DNA of 11,045 nt from Baffinella frigidus (lineage: Eukaryota; Cryptophyceae; Cryptomonadales; Baffinellaceae). The stretch is from assembly GCA_026770585.1 (NCBI GenBank), contig MU646384.1:67628-78672 (forward strand). Reading direction: 5' to 3'. Position numbers and translations under genes: made by a program. Below the pieces are notes generated by a model that was not told the DNA's origin, searched no databases, and saw only the letters and a list, made by a program, of their open reading frames with translations. This document shows, one piece after another, positions 1-5,400 of this stretch; positions within the stretch are counted from its first letter, which is position 1; every line of letters starts with the position of its first letter.

Positions 1-35
<35 letters not shown>

Positions 36-57
36 TCTGTCTCTCTCTCTCTCTCTC
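1..57. repeat. (CT)n microsatellite and polypyrimidine tract
   Basis: The window opens with an almost pure CT dinucleotide run broken by a short CACACA and a TGT. It sits directly in front of CGGCAG, so besides being a simple repeat it could act as the polypyrimidine tract of a 3' splice site for the exon fragment that follows at 63. The repeat probably extends beyond the left edge of the window. Confidence 0.95.
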
Positions 58-62
58 GGCAG

Positions 63-227
63 GAGGAGAAAGAGGCAGACCTGTACGCACCTTCCAGCGA
101 AGGCGACCTCTCCAGCGTCGACGAGGGCCACGCATCGGTCTCCCCCCTAAATCCTCAACCCCACAACCCTACACCTCAAACCCTCAACCTCACCCTCTCT
201 CCTGAGGCGACGCCACGCAGATTATGA
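63..227 (+). CDS. 3' exon fragment, unknown acidic protein
   Basis: After a CT tract and a CAG acceptor ending at 62, a frame opens without interruption to a TGA at 225-227 (54 codons plus stop). It begins EEKEADLYAPSSEGDLSSVD, is acidic and serine-rich, and 22 of its first 28 codons end in G or C, which the other two frames do not match. From about 150 the frame runs into degenerate CCCTAAA-like repeat and becomes proline- and asparagine-rich (NPQPHNPTPQ), so the true coding part may end near 153 at a donor I cannot see, or the gene may simply have captured telomere-like DNA as its tail. The core SSVDEG resembles SSIDSDG in the exon at 1098. The 5' part of the gene lies off the window. I recognise no family. 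Confidence 0.4.
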   Translation, partial: EEKEADLYAPSSEGDLSSVDEGHASVSPLNPQPHNPTPQTLNLTLSPEATPRRL

Positions 228-429
228 CCCGCGTTTTCTGGGCCTACCCCGAGGTCCCCTCCCAGGAAAAATGCCAGCCTGGTTCAGGGTCTACCGTAGT
301 GGAACACGCTTCGTGAACCGCCCTGTGGTTCAGGAGGTTTCATGCCTCAGCCGTTCCGGGGAGGCGCTAACGTAACGCGCCCTCAAGCATGCTCACAATT
401 TCTTAACAGCCCCTTCTTCACACATGCAC
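228..429. other. spacer without a supported gene
   Basis: This stretch holds one 30-codon frame starting at the ATG at 224 and ending at TGA 314-316 (contains RVFWAYPEVPSQEK). It overlaps the stop of the preceding fragment by one codon in another frame and is too short to call. No repeat family of the window was recognised here. Confidence 0.4.
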
Positions 430-1124
430 CATTTCCGTACCCCTACCTTTTTCCGTGCCCAGTATTCTCTTCCGTACCCCTTCTTCACAAATACACCATC
501 TCTTCATAACAAAAAAACAGTGCGTTCTCAACAAACACCCGGCACGGTGGCAGAGCTCACACAGGTTGACAATTTCTCATCACTCTATTCACACATCAAC
601 CATGTCTTTCTAACAAGTAACCTTTCCGTCCTCAACAAACCCTCAGCAAATGCTCAACACACACTCGGGGCAGAGCTCGATCGACTCGGACGGGTCACAA
701 CTTCTTAACACGTACCCCATACCTTCTTCAAAGGTATGGGGCTTCCTAACAACTACCCCATTCCTTCTTCAAACACACAGCATCTCTGTGCAACAAATAA
801 ACAACCCCCTTTGAACAAATGCAATTTCCTTTCGTAACAACCACTCGGCACGGCGACAAAGCTCGACCACGCTAACAGTTTCGCATCACCCTTTCCACAC
901 ATCAACCATCACAAAAAAACTGCCCCGTCAAAAAAATCCTCAACACATCCTCAACAAATAACACGCACTGAAATGGCGGCAGAGCTCGATCGACTCAGAC
1001 GGGCCGTGCGACCAAAAATCTATTCGCACATCAGCCATCTCATTCAAACAGATAAACTGTCCATCCTCGACGAACACTCACCGCATACCCGCCGCAGAGC
1101 TCGATCGACTCAGACGGGCCGTGC
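430..1124 (+). repeat. G-poor tandem array, ~120-bp units carrying an exon start
   Basis: A degenerate tandem array in which each unit ends with a form of GGCAGAGCTCGATCGACTCA. Copies of this core begin at 551, 671, 857 (CAAAGCTCGACC, decayed), 980 and 1095, giving spacings of 120, 186, 123 and 115 bp. The longer interval contains an extra local duplication of about 41 bp (701-731 and 742-773). Between cores the units share pieces such as CACACATCAACCAT and GTCCTCAACAAA. The top strand is strikingly poor in G (about one base in ten in 421-480 and 781-840) and rich in A, C and T. The last core is the acceptor and first codons of the exon at 1098, so the array appears to be an intron end plus exon start that has been multiplied. 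Frames that start with ATG at 424 and 973 lie within the array and are probably not genes. Confidence 0.8.
715..741. repeat. perfect 11-bp hairpin in the G-poor array
   Basis: CCCCATACCTT (715-725) and AAGGTATGGGG (731-741) are perfect inverted repeats with a 5-nt loop. The hairpin interrupts a local direct duplication (CTTCTTAACA...CCTTCTTCAAA at 701 and 742). It is one of the few places in the array where the top strand has a G-run. Confidence 0.85.
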
Positions 1125-1295
1125 GAGCCGTGGGACAGGCCCTTCGACGTGCTCCTCGCGGACAGCCGCCGCCTCGTGGCGGAAGCGGGGCGCCACGAGT
1201 GGGAGCGCAACCTCAATGACGGTCCCTCACTCCTCAACCCTACACCCTCTCCCCAAACCTTAACCCTAAACCCTACACCCTCTCCCCAACCCTAA
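1098..1295 (+). CDS. exon fragment of unknown protein (AEAGRHEWER family)
   Basis: An exon-like frame following CCGCAG (acceptor ending at 1097). It reads SSIDSDGPCEPWDRPFDVLL, then a basic-acidic stretch including LVAEAGRHEWERNLNDGPS. I count 39 of 44 codons ending in G or C, the strongest coding signal in the left third. After DGPS (about 1229) the frame enters CCCTAAA-like repeat and reads proline-rich sequence to a TAA at 1293-1295. Two further copies of the second half lie at 1522-1572 and 9511-9561; all three keep the same frame without gaps, which supports real protein coding ancestry. The charged heptad-like spacing could be a helix. It sits at the end of the tandem array whose units copy its first ~30 bases. 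The preceding exons and any promoter are not identifiable, and the family is unknown. It may be an exon of a living gene or a relic. Confidence 0.5.
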   Translation, partial: SSIDSDGPCEPWDRPFDVLLADSRRLVAEAGRHEWERNLNDGPSLLNPTPSPQTLTLNPTPSPQP

Positions 1296-1380
1296 ACCCT
1301 ACACCCTCTCCCCAAACCTCCCCAAACCTCCTGAACCCTACACCCTCTCGCCAAACCTCAACGACGGTGCGACTGGCACA
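1230..1380 (-). repeat. degenerate telomere-like block, CCCTAAA strand on top
   Basis: Repeated CCCTACACCCTCTCCCC segments begin at 1238, 1271, 1298 and 1336, mixed with AACCCTAAACCC. The block is an irregular minisatellite of about 27-38 bp built from telomere-type units (C-rich strand on +). It directly abuts the 3' side of the exon fragment at 1098 and overlaps its proline-rich tail. Confidence 0.85.
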
Positions 1381-1404
1381 CGCACGCCTGCATACGCGCT
1401 TGGG

Positions 1405-1518
1405 ATTTAGGATGTGCACGAGTTCAGGGTCGAGGGTTCAGGTGTGGATGAGAGCGTAGGATTTAGGGTGTGGGCGGGTTCAGGGTTGAGGGTGCAGGGT
1501 TTAGGGTTCAGGGTTTAG
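1405..1518 (+). repeat. degenerate telomere-like block, TTTAGGG strand on top
   Basis: Irregular GGATTTAGG, GTTCAGGGT, GGTTTAGGG and GGGTTGAGGG units in the G-rich orientation, opposite to the block at 1230. The block ends with GGGTTTAG, immediately followed by the second AEAGR copy. The terminal TTTAG could serve as a 3' splice acceptor. Confidence 0.85.
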
Positions 1519-1572
1519 GAATTGGCGGAAGCGGGAAGGCTCGAGTGGGAGTGCTACCTCAAGGACGGTCCC
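1519..1572 (+). pseudogene. second copy of the AEAGRHEWER exon end
   Basis: From 1522 the frame reads LAEAGRLEWECYLKDGP, aligning without gaps to LVAEAGRHEWERNLNDGP at 1174-1226. A TAG lies in frame at 1516-1518, so the fragment can only be read if TTTAG is used as an acceptor. Bases 1491-1567 match 9480-9556 over 77 ungapped positions with about 10 differences, and that match includes the upstream TTTAGGG-like repeat. The fragment then runs into CCCTAAA-like sequence and a TGA near 1621. It is probably a duplicated, partly decayed exon. Confidence 0.5.
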
Positions 1573-1576
1573 GCCC

Positions 1577-1680
1577 GTCAAATCCTAAACATTGAATCCT
1601 ATCCCATGAACCCTGCACCTTGAACCTGCACCAAGCCATACAGCCCCAACCCTAAACCTTAACCCCCGACACCCTAAGAT
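1577..1680 (-). repeat. degenerate telomere-like block, CCCTAAA strand on top
   Basis: ATCCTAAAC, TGAACCCTGCACC and CCCCAACCCTAAACC units in C-rich orientation. This block follows the second AEAGR copy, as the block at 1230 follows the first. Confidence 0.7.
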
Positions 1681-1692
1681 CCAGGCTTGCGT

Positions 1693-1887
1693 ATGCTAGT
1701 CGAAAAAACGTGTTCCGATGTCCTCGACTTCATGGTCATTAGCAAACGGTATTGGATGGTAGCGCCCGCGGAATTTCTCAGATTTCTGGGTGTCTCAGAT
1801 GTCTGGGTGGAATTTCTCAGATTTCTGACCCGCGCGGGCGTGGGCAGATCCCTGAACCCTGAGGAATTTAGGGATCAGGTTCCCTGA
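1693..1887 (+). CDS. short hypothetical frame with EFLRFL repeats
   Basis: An ATG at 1693 opens 64 codons to TGA 1885-1887. It begins MLVEKTCSDVLDFM and contains an internal 13-residue repeat (EFLRFLGVSDVWV followed by EFLRFLTRAGVGR), the result of a 39-bp direct duplication at 1770 and 1809. The last third runs into the palindrome at 1867. There is no splice or promoter support and codon use is unremarkable, so this could be chance. The bases at 1731-1756 resemble 2687-2712 (ATGGTCATTAGCA then ACGG), linking it to the 203-bp duplicated unit downstream. Confidence 0.15.
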   Translation: MLVEKTCSDVLDFMVISKRYWMVAPAEFLRFLGVSDVWVEFLRFLTRAGVGRSLNPEEFRDQVP

Positions 1888-1930
1888 GGAACCTGATCCC
1901 TAAACCCTGAGGAATTTCTCAGATTTCTGG
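1770..1930 (+). repeat. three copies of GGAATTTCTCAGATTTCTGG
   Basis: The 20-mer occurs at 1770, 1809 (last bases changed to GA) and 1911. The third copy is separated from the second by the palindrome at 1867. The phrase ACCCTGAGGAATTT occurs on both sides of the palindrome (about 1856 and 1904). Confidence 0.85.
1867..1904. repeat. 38-nt near-perfect palindrome with telomere-like ends
   Basis: TTTAGGGATCAGGTTCC (1867-1883) and GGAACCTGATCCCTAAA (1888-1904) are perfect 17-bp inverted arms around CTGA. The arms begin with TTTAGGG and end with CCCTAAA, the head-to-head arrangement expected at a telomere-telomere junction, but only one unit is present on each side. Confidence 0.9.
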
Positions 1931-1964
1931 GTGTTTGGCAGACGGTATTGTTCTCGGCTGGTTT

Positions 1965-2060
1965 AGTGTGTAGGTTGTAGGGTATAGGGTTCAGGGTTTA
2001 GGGTTTAGAGTGTAGAGTTTGGGTTGAGAGTTGAAGGTTCGGGGATGAGGGTTAAGGCTG
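1965..2060 (+). repeat. degenerate telomere-like block, TTTAGGG strand on top
   Basis: TAGGTTGTAGGGTATAGGGTT, GGGTTTAGGGTTTAGAG and GTTGAGAGTTGAAGG type units in G-rich orientation. The block leads into the frame at 2064. Confidence 0.8.
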
Positions 2061-2063
2061 ACC

Positions 2064-2246
2064 GTGGGGTGCCTCGGCAGGAGTGATCGGACATTGGCAG
2101 AAGATCTGGAACCGCACGGTCTGCGCCCCCTATCTTTATCTCCGAAAAGCCTTTCTAAAAATCGTTTTCTTAATTCAATTCCCGTACAAATTCGTCGACT
2201 TATTCTTTTCTCTACGCATCAGTTGACATGTTTGTGGGGGGGTTGA
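2064..2246 (+). CDS. weak exon-like frame downstream of telomere-like block
   Basis: An open frame to TGA 2244-2246. Its first part reads GCLGRSDRTLAEDLEPHGL and then becomes basic and serine-rich. Only about half the early codons end in G or C, weaker than the better exons here. A CAG at 2078-2080 and another at 2098-2100 could act as acceptors. It follows a TTTAGGG block, the same arrangement as the AEAGR copies. I would treat it as a possible exon relic at most. Bases 2135-2250 hold nothing else I can name. Confidence 0.15.
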   Translation: MGCLGRSDRTLAEDLEPHGLRPLSLSPKSLSKNRFLNSIPVQIRRLILFSTHQLTCLWGG

Positions 2247-2261
2247 CTCAAGAAACCGACT

Positions 2262-2269
2262 TATAAAAA
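2262..2269 (+). promoter_or_regulatory. possible TATA box
   Basis: TATAAAAA lies about 100 bases before the exon-like frame at 2370. The surrounding sequence (GACTTATAAAAAGGC) fits a TATA box, but no initiator or start codon at a convincing distance was seen. Confidence 0.15.
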
Positions 2270-2339
2270 GGCTTTTCTGAGATCAATCTGCCAACGACGG
2301 TTCACTCAACCGTTTTCGGTTTGTACTTGGACGGTTACT

Positions 2340-2486
2340 CATCCAGACAGGCTTCGTGCCAGCAGCAGCGTGGGGATTATTCGACAGTCATTCCGTGAGT
2401 CTCTACGGTGTCTCCGATTTGCCAGACGCTGGGATCCCAAAGTGCGAAACGGCCTCAGAGTAATCTGGACACTCCTCGATTACAAG
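2340..2486 (+). CDS. possible exon with GTAATT donor
   Basis: A frame open from 2247 reads, near its end, GIIRQSFRESLRCLRFARRW and then WTLLDYK, ending at AAG (2484-2486) followed by GTAATT, a passable 5' splice site. A second frame over the same bases (FVPAAAWGLFDSHSV, stopping at TAA near 2463) is equally plausible, and 21 of 39 codons ending in G or C is not decisive. The candidate donor is also the left border of the 203-bp duplicated unit. No family recognised. Confidence 0.2.
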
Positions 2487-2490
2487 GTAA

Positions 2491-2878
2491 TTAGCATACC
2501 AAATTGGACTGCGGCAGGGCCTGGGTATACAACGACCGCGTGTCTTGTAGGAGGGACAGCGCGTTTTTCACCGCGGACGAACACGCACGCGCAAACCCTG
2601 ATCAAGCCTTGACTTGCAGACAGTGTACCCAACCCAGCTCCAACAAAGTGCCTCACAGCCCCGGTTCCACGACGGCAGCTGATTAGATGGTCATTAGCAT
2701 ACGGAGTTGGACTGCGGCAGGGCCTGGATTTCCCTGGACCTCGTCTCTTGTAGAAGGGACAGCTCGGTTTTGGCCGCGAACCAACGCACACGCACAAACC
2801 CTGATGAAGCCTTGACTTGTACATAGTGTATCCAAAACGGCTCCAAGAAAGTATCTCACAGCCCCGGACCCACGACGG
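2491..2878. repeat. 203-bp direct duplication, two diverged copies
   Basis: Unit 1 (2491-2675) and unit 2 (2694-2878) align without gaps over 185 bases with 34 differences (about 82% identity), offset 203 bp. Both contain GACTGCGGCAGGGCCTGG and CAAACCCTGAT. On the minus strand each copy gives the same open frame: unit 2 contains IRVCACALVRGQNRAVP and unit 1 IRVCACVFVRGEKRAVP, preceded by GAVRYFLGAVL or GAVRHFVGAGL. The offset is not a multiple of three, so the two protein-like copies are in different frames and cannot be one simple protein. Longest minus-strand frames are 2480-3007 (175 codons) and 2683-2955 (90 codons). Either it is a decayed exon duplication on the minus strand or a non-coding repeat. 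Confidence 0.8.
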
Positions 2879-2879
2879 G

Positions 2880-3233
2880 CAGGTGCACGTGGAAGGGCGG
2901 GTTGGGTGGGAGCCAATCGGCGGCGCCCCGCCCACCCCCCCCGCCCCCGCCCCAAAAGCGGAACACTCCGACAGCAACGCCCCCACGTCCGACGCGCCCG
3001 GCGACACGGCGATGCGGGATGAGGAGGATGGCGGCGTGGAAGCTGCCCAGGCTCATGGCGGCGTGGAAGGAGCTCACGCCTCGGGCGCGGCAGAGGGGGG
3101 TGGGGTGCTTTATGGGGGGGATGGCGCGGGGGGTGGGGGGGTGGCGAGGATGCGCAAGGTGTTGCAGACTGTGCTTGCTGGCGGATGGTACGTGGTGGGG
3201 TGGTTCAGCCAGGGGGGTCCAGGGGGGGGGTAG
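2880..3233 (+). CDS. GC-rich acidic Gly/Ala-rich frame, unknown
   Basis: A frame open from 2817 to TAG 3231-3233. After a proline-rich start (GGAPPTPPAPAPK) it becomes acidic: SDSNAPTSDAPGDTAMRDEE, then a short repeat (GGVEAAQAH, GGVEGAHAS) made by duplication of GGCGGCGTGGAAG, a glycine stretch, and a more hydrophobic end VLQTVLAGGWYVVGWF. The only ATG is at 3012, which would give 73 residues. Third positions are very GC-rich, but so is the whole region, so this is weak evidence. GGTACGT at about 3187 could be a donor that would trim the end. It could be a disordered exon or simply open by composition. Confidence 0.25.
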   Translation, partial: QVHVEGRVGWEPIGGAPPTPPAPAPKAEHSDSNAPTSDAPGDTAMRDEEDGGVEAAQAHGGVEGAHASGAAEGGGVLYGGDGAGGGGVARMRKVLQTVLAGGWYVVGWFSQGGPGGG

Positions 3234-3236
3234 GGT
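3095..3236 (+). other. G-runs able to form G-quadruplexes
   Basis: Runs of four to nine G are clustered on the top strand (GGGGGGTGGGG near 3096, GGGGGGG near 3114, GGGGGGTGGGGGGG near 3130, and two more runs near 3210-3230). Four or more runs of at least three G within 50 bases satisfy the usual G-quadruplex pattern. Confidence 0.7.
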
Positions 3237-3380
3237 TTCGCGATTGATGGCGGAACCGGGCAGGGGGTGTACCGGGAGGGTAGCTACCCTGCTTTGTATG
3301 TAGAGGCTGAATGGAGTGGGGGTGGTTTCAGAACGGTGGGGGTCCTGTACAGGACCAGGTCGCGTGTGCGAGAAAGTGTT
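3237..3380. other. spacer with two small palindromes
   Basis: No supported gene. It contains a 12-bp palindrome GGGTAGCTACCC (near 3278-3289) and a perfect 16-bp palindrome GGTCCTGTACAGGACC at 3341-3356. Confidence 0.6.
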
Positions 3381-3459
3381 GCGATGAGACCTAAGACCCT
3401 ACGATAGGCAACCTGTCGGGACATAGGGGGGTTCCTACGGATCAGGTAACGGAAAGGTG
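3381..3459 (+). repeat. dispersed repeat family A, copy 1
   Basis: 79 bases that match 7707-7786 in direct orientation with about 11 substitutions and one extra G. Shared blocks include GGTAACGGAAAGGTG and GACCCTACG. The flanks on both sides are unrelated, so this is a dispersed repeat with sharp borders and not part of a longer duplication. Confidence 0.85.
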
Positions 3460-3488
3460 CCCCTGCACTTGTGTCTGCTTGAAATATT

Positions 3489-3728
3489 CCCGCACTCAGT
3501 GACATTGTTCGTGTCTCTCAATTTGATTGAACGCATTTTGAACGAACCTGGGACGGGACGCATTGATGTTTCTTGTTTCTCAAATTGAACACTACTTGCA
3601 TGATACGGAGAACTCAAACGCACACGTCGGCGAATGAAACTTAAAAAGCTACCGGGACTCACCTCATTGCAGTCTCTTGTTTTTTTGGATTGAATGAAGC
3701 TTGAATGATGCTGAGCACTCAACCGCAC
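3489..3728 (-). repeat. ~105-bp tandem repeat with conserved minus-strand frame
   Basis: On the minus strand a frame (3728 down to 3438) reads three related segments: MRLSAQHHSSFIQSKKTRDC then NEVSPGSF, next VRLSSPYHASSVQFEKQETS then MRPVPGSF, and a shortened third, MRSIKLRDTNNVTECG. The first two are 35 codons apart, so the repeat period preserves the frame. Within the first unit the minus strand reads AATGAG followed by GTGAGT, an ideal 5' splice site, near 3660. This may be a decayed repetitive protein exon or a repeat that is open by chance. No family recognised; the reading frame has no G/C third-base preference. Confidence 0.55.
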
Positions 3729-4172
3729 ATGCAGGTTATTGACAGAAGGGAGCGCAGGATCCTTCTATCACGTGGTTATGAAGAAGGTCCACTCTCGCAC
3801 CTCCGCCTCGCCCAGAGTAGTTGCAGAATTGGGATAGTTGGCGTGTGTTTATGTACCCAAATCATCAAAGCTCCAGATTTGAAAACAAAATGTTGCCAAA
3901 AACTTCTTTGCACAGCGCTGTTTGATGTTTGCACACCGCTGTTTGATGCAACCTGGAGCCTGGCGACCGCTTGTACTGCTTCCACACCGCCATCTGTCTC
4001 ACAGACGTGGAGCCTGGTGGCACCGTCCCTTCCCTCTGGAAGCCTTCGCGGGGCGCGCCTCTCGCGGAACCTCGACGTGGCATTATGGAGGCGTGTGTTT
4101 GCTTATCACCGGGGGTCTTCGCTTATCAATTATGTTATGTCCTTATGGTTGTTTCTTACCGGATGGACCTAA
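3705..4172 (+). CDS. hypothetical frame with WSL repeats
   Basis: An ATG at 3705 opens 155 codons to TGA 4170-4172, the longest plus-strand frame with a true ATG. The middle holds a 7-residue repeat (CTALFDV, CTPLFDA; 21-bp period at about 3911 and 3932), then two copies of a WSL motif 54 bp apart in the same frame (DATWSLATACTA, TWSLVAPSLPSG). From the CACAG acceptor ending near 4004 the sequence TWSLVAPSLPSGSLRGARLS then RNLDVALWR has 22 of 29 codons ending in G or C, so this part may be a real exon. A third copy (DATWSLVTPSLLA) follows the (CCCTA)n block at 4327. The early part, starting VIDRRERRILLSRG after a TGCAG, also looks protein-like. The family is unknown; the front may be a different exon or chance. 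Confidence 0.25.
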   Translation: MMLSTQPHMQVIDRRERRILLSRGYEEGPLSHLRLAQSSCRIGIVGVCLCTQIIKAPDLKTKCCQKLLCTALFDVCTPLFDATWSLATACTASTPPSVSQTWSLVAPSLPSGSLRGARLSRNLDVALWRRVFAYHRGSSLINYVMSLWLFLTGWT

Positions 4173-4325
4173 CCTACCCTACCCTACCCTACCCTACCCT
4201 ACGGTCCCAACCCTACTCTACCCAACCCTACACTACCCTACCCCACCCTACCCTACGCTACCCTACCCTACCTACCCTGCCCTTCCCTGCCCTTCCCTAC
4301 CCTACCCTACCCTACCCTACCCTAC
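4168..4325 (-). repeat. (CCCTA)n satellite, telomere-like
   Basis: About 155 bp of CCCTA pentamers (TAGGG on the other strand), pure at both ends and interrupted in the middle by GGTCCCAACC, CCTACTCTACCC and GCCCTTCC variants. The unit differs from the 7-bp CCCTAAA type seen elsewhere. It lies between the second and third copies of the WSL repeat. Frames that run through it read as repeats of LPYPT and are not genes. Confidence 0.95.
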
Positions 4326-4370
4326 TTTGATGCAACGTGGAGCCTGGTGACACCATCCCTTCTCGCATGA
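4326..4370 (+). pseudogene. third copy of the GATGCAACGTGGAGCCTGG repeat
   Basis: TTTGATGCAACGTGGAGCCTGG at 4327-4348 repeats 3942-3963 (one mismatch) and its continuation GTGACACCATCCCTTC matches GTGGCACCGTCCCTTC at 4017. It is truncated by TGA at 4368 in the WSL frame. Confidence 0.7.
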
Positions 4371-4394
4371 GAACATTAATAGAGGTTGGATCTG

Positions 4395-4473
4395 GTTTTA
4401 GATTCGTAACTTACGTGCAGCCCCTTGAGTTTTATTATTTGTACCAGAACGCGCCACTTTACGAATCTAAAAC
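4395..4473. repeat. 15-bp perfect inverted repeat, 49-nt loop
   Basis: GTTTTAGATTCGTAA (4395-4409) and TTACGAATCTAAAAC (4459-4473) are perfect inverted arms. A second pair, GTACCAG (4441-4447) and CTGGTAC (4480-4486), interlocks with it. No target duplication is obvious. Confidence 0.85.
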
Positions 4474-4549
4474 AAGACCCTGGTACTATGAATATGCACA
4501 ACCTGCAATGTGTCCATTCACGAAAACCTGCGCCGGCACAGGACTGCAG

Positions 4550-4796
4550 GTCATCGGGATGGATGTGCACAGGAGCTGGCACATCCTGACCACCACCTCG
4601 CGTCCGTAAGTTGATCACTTTTCAAACGGCTGGGGGACCTCTTGAGGTCGTTTCTGATGGTAACAAAGAAGAAGAAGGAGAAGCCACCGCGCATCCGTTC
4701 CTCTGAAACCATTTTTTGCAGGAGTACGGGGGCTGCCTGGTGATCATGGCGGGGGGCAACTGGTCCATGGTCTGCCACCCCCCTCCCGCCACTTAG
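4550..4796 (+). CDS. two-exon fragment of unknown protein, 116-nt intron
   Basis: Exon one (4550-4605) follows CTGCAG and reads VIGMDVHRSWHILTTTSR; 16 of 18 codons end in G or C. It ends at GTAAGT (4606), an ideal donor. The intron closes with CCATTTTTTGCAG (ending 4721). Exon two (4722-4796) reads EYGGCLVIMAGGNWSMVCHP and stops at TAG 4794-4796; 22 of 24 codons end in G or C. Both are therefore strong coding segments, yet the phases do not join: exon one leaves two bases, which would put exon two in a frame that stops after six residues (STGAAW). Either a one-base change has broken the gene, the two exons join other partners, or the sequence has an error. Upstream, frame 4337-4549 stays open but is not clearly coding. 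The product is unknown. Confidence 0.5.
4606..4721 (+). other. spliceosomal intron
   Basis: GTAAGTTG at the 5' end and a T-rich tract with TTTTTTGCAG at the 3' end, 116 nt. It contains a small AAGAAGAAGGAGAAG run. This is the clearest intron of the window and supports a eukaryotic origin. Confidence 0.65.
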
Positions 4797-4985
4797 CAGC
4801 GCCCGAGTTCTGTCTTCCCCGGATTCCCGGGGATCATTTCAGGCCCCTGGCCCCGAAATGAATTGCACTGTGTACCAGAATCGTTTGGATCGACACATTA
4901 TCGAAGGCCCCGGTGGCTGCTAAGTGGTAGACCGATCCCCTCCACGCGTAGCTGACCCGCCAACGGGATCTTGTCCGACCATCCG
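4797..4985. other. spacer, nothing recognised
   Basis: No supported gene. It contains a short imperfect palindrome around ATTTCAGGCCCCTGGCCCC (near 4837-4860) and ends where the CTT-rich tract begins. Confidence 0.5.
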
Positions 4986-4986
4986 T

Positions 4987-5133
4987 TACTTCTTCTCCTT
5001 CGTCTTCTTCTTCTTCGTCTTCTTTTTCTTCTTTTTCATCTTCGGTATTACTCTCCATACAGGCCCTAGGCATGCCCTTGGGCCTTGAGTTGAGTGAAAC
5101 AAAAGACTATGCGCCTCAAGAAACGGGCCCGCC
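4987..5133. repeat. CTT-rich tract plus dispersed repeat family B, copy 1
   Basis: An imperfect CTT/TTC microsatellite (4987-5043) is joined to an 89-base segment (5045-5133) that matches 6447-6535 without gaps at about 79% identity; both copies start GTATT and contain CTTGAGTTGAGTGA. Seen from the minus strand the element ends in an AAG-rich tail, as short retroposons often do, but I see no clear tRNA-like A and B boxes. Minus-strand frames here (KKKKKKTKKKK) are artefacts of the microsatellite. Confidence 0.75.
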
Positions 5134-5179
5134 CCAGTAACCACGCGGCTCCAAACCCCTCCAGACACAGCCCCAACGC

Positions 5180-5255
5180 ATTTTCAAATTGATCGGTTGT
5201 CACGTGAGATTTAACGCCTAGCCTCCACGGTAGAGAATGCATGGCGGCCACGTTG
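5180..5255 (+). repeat. 76-bp repeat C, copy 1 (inverted partner at 6671)
   Basis: ATTTTCAAATTGATCGG at the left end to GGCCACGTTG at the right end. The reverse complement occurs at 6671-6746 with only two differences (97% identity), far closer than any other repeat pair of this size in the window. The flanks diverge abruptly on both sides. Confidence 0.95.
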
Positions 5256-5280
5256 TTCAGAAAGAGAAAGGCTTCTTGCC

Positions 5281-5398
5281 GTGGTGGGCATGTTGGTGTC
5301 TTTCGTAACCAAATTATTTCTTCCAAAATTCTTTCTACCTTGGCGTTACGAAATGTGGTGGGCATGTTGGACACCAATGAAATTCTTTCTACCTTGGC
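5281..5398 (+). repeat. paired direct repeats before a duplicated exon
   Basis: GTGGTGGGCATGTTGG occurs at 5281 and 5355, and AAATTCTTTCTACCTTGGC at 5326 and 5380. The second of the latter pair ends in GGCAG, the acceptor side of the exon at 5401, so intron-end sequence has been duplicated here too. Confidence 0.9.
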
Positions 5399-5400
5399 AG

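Noticed and set aside
430-1124. CRISPR array
   Set aside because: Units are not identical, spacers are related to each other, and the sequence is eukaryotic in character.
424-1263. Two ATG-initiated frames of about 95 codons in the G-poor region
   Set aside because: They run through the decayed tandem array and differ in frame from the better supported exon at 1098; low G content makes stops rare.
1230-2060. A true chromosome end
   Set aside because: Repeats are degenerate, short, in both orientations and internal, so they are interstitial telomere-like sequence.
2262-2372. TATA box driving a gene at 2370
   Set aside because: Kept only as a weak feature: there is no ATG at a suitable place and two frames compete over the same bases.
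3922-4350. Plus-strand frames reading LPYPT repeats
   Set aside because: The CCCTA pentamer array is open in several frames by composition.
4986-5168. Minus-strand frames rich in lysine or glutamate
   Set aside because: They come from the CTT/AAG microsatellite, with no other coding signal.
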